A stretch of DNA of 64,000 bases, taken from the NCBI GenBank assembly GCA_014526335.1, contig JACTAT010000298.1, positions 527,001 to 591,000 of the forward strand. The letters are read 5' to 3'. Origin of the DNA: Chrysaora quinquecirrha. Its lineage: Eukaryota; Cnidaria; Scyphozoa; Semaeostomeae; Pelagiidae. Numbering within the stretch: position 1 is the first letter of the stretch; each line of letters starts with the position of its first letter. Below are positions 63,758 through 64,000 of the stretch, in pieces. A program made the position numbers and the translations under genes. Below the pieces are notes generated by a model, which was not told the DNA's origin, searched no databases, and worked only from the letters and a program-made list of their open reading frames with translations.

Positions 63758-64000
63758 GACTTGAATGACTTATTCATGTTCCTAGAGGAAACCAAAGTCT
63801 GTAACTATGCGGACGATACAACTATTTATGCGTGTGGCACTAAGATCGAAACAGTAATTGCTGAATTAGAACATGATGCCCTTAGAATAACTGAGTGGTT
63901 TCCAAACAAATTTATGAAGCTAAATGAAGAGAATGCCATTCTATGACTTTTGGTGTGAAGGGGAAGAATGAATTAACTGTCAAAATAGGCACAGCCTATG
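63758..64000 (+). pseudogene. LINE reverse transcriptase, right half of the split copy
   Basis: It resumes the protein broken at 46053: NDLFMFLEETKVCNYADDTT holds the YADD active site, then IAELEHDALRITEWF and FMKLNEE. A frame change near 63935 precedes ELTVKIGTAY at the window edge. The overlap TGAATGACTTAT is the target duplication of the intervening 17.7 kb. Confidence 0.85.

Overview
This is animal nuclear DNA, AT-rich and dominated by transposable elements. It holds one recognisable cellular gene, a multi-exon zinc metallopeptidase of family M13 (neprilysin/endothelin-converting-enzyme type), between about 8.6 and 26.7 kb on the + strand. The mix of elements (BEL/Pao, Ty3/gypsy, copia with a half-tRNA primer site, Penelope-like elements of at least three kinds, CR1/L2-like LINEs, hAT, a DIRS-like tyrosine-recombinase remnant and a SAP-domain gag) suggests an invertebrate, probably a cnidarian such as a coral or anemone. 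That taxonomic guess is inference. Two blocks of exactly 500 N (5473-5972 and 30498-30997) are placeholder gaps.

Layout. 0-5.4 kb: a tyrosine-recombinase remnant broken by a small inverted-repeat element, a Penelope GIY-YIG fragment flanked by two copies of a foldback repeat, and a decayed BEL/Pao element. 8.6-26.7 kb: fourteen M13 exons whose phases join without conflict from first to last; the only damage is two one-base homopolymer losses in the first visible exon. The introns carry a gypsy integrase remnant (-), a degenerate ~180-bp repeat, inverted Penelope 3' ends around a 47-bp tandem repeat, an 809-bp TIR element, a broken LINE and a hAT remnant. The first (membrane anchor) and last exons of the peptidase were not found. 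27-30.5 kb: an inverted-repeat pair around a 61-bp minisatellite, then a LINE 3' end and a Penelope remnant. 33.3-36.6 kb: a long CR1/L2-like LINE with an 83-bp inverted repeat at its 5' junction. 36.7-43.9 kb: a giant imperfect palindrome with symmetric foldback elements and microsatellites, one arm carrying a gag retrocopy.

45.8-64 kb is the most striking part: a nested stack that can be ordered from target-site duplications. A LINE reverse transcriptase is split between 46.05 and 63.76 kb. A tandem, tRNA-like 252-bp unit entered it (12-bp duplication TGAATGACTTAT). A 14.5-kb TIR element (46358-60863, 9-bp duplication) then entered that unit, and a 2.8-kb palindromic element (60920-63757, 9-bp duplication) entered its right junction. 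Inside the 14.5-kb element lie a Penelope-like element with a head-to-head partial copy, a hAT transposon (48761-53844) inserted into that Penelope with a perfect 8-bp duplication and 14-bp TIRs, and a copia element (55862-60547) itself broken by a short polyadenylated insert. The hAT transposase is almost intact (one frameshift in an A7 run), so it is the youngest and most complete element here.
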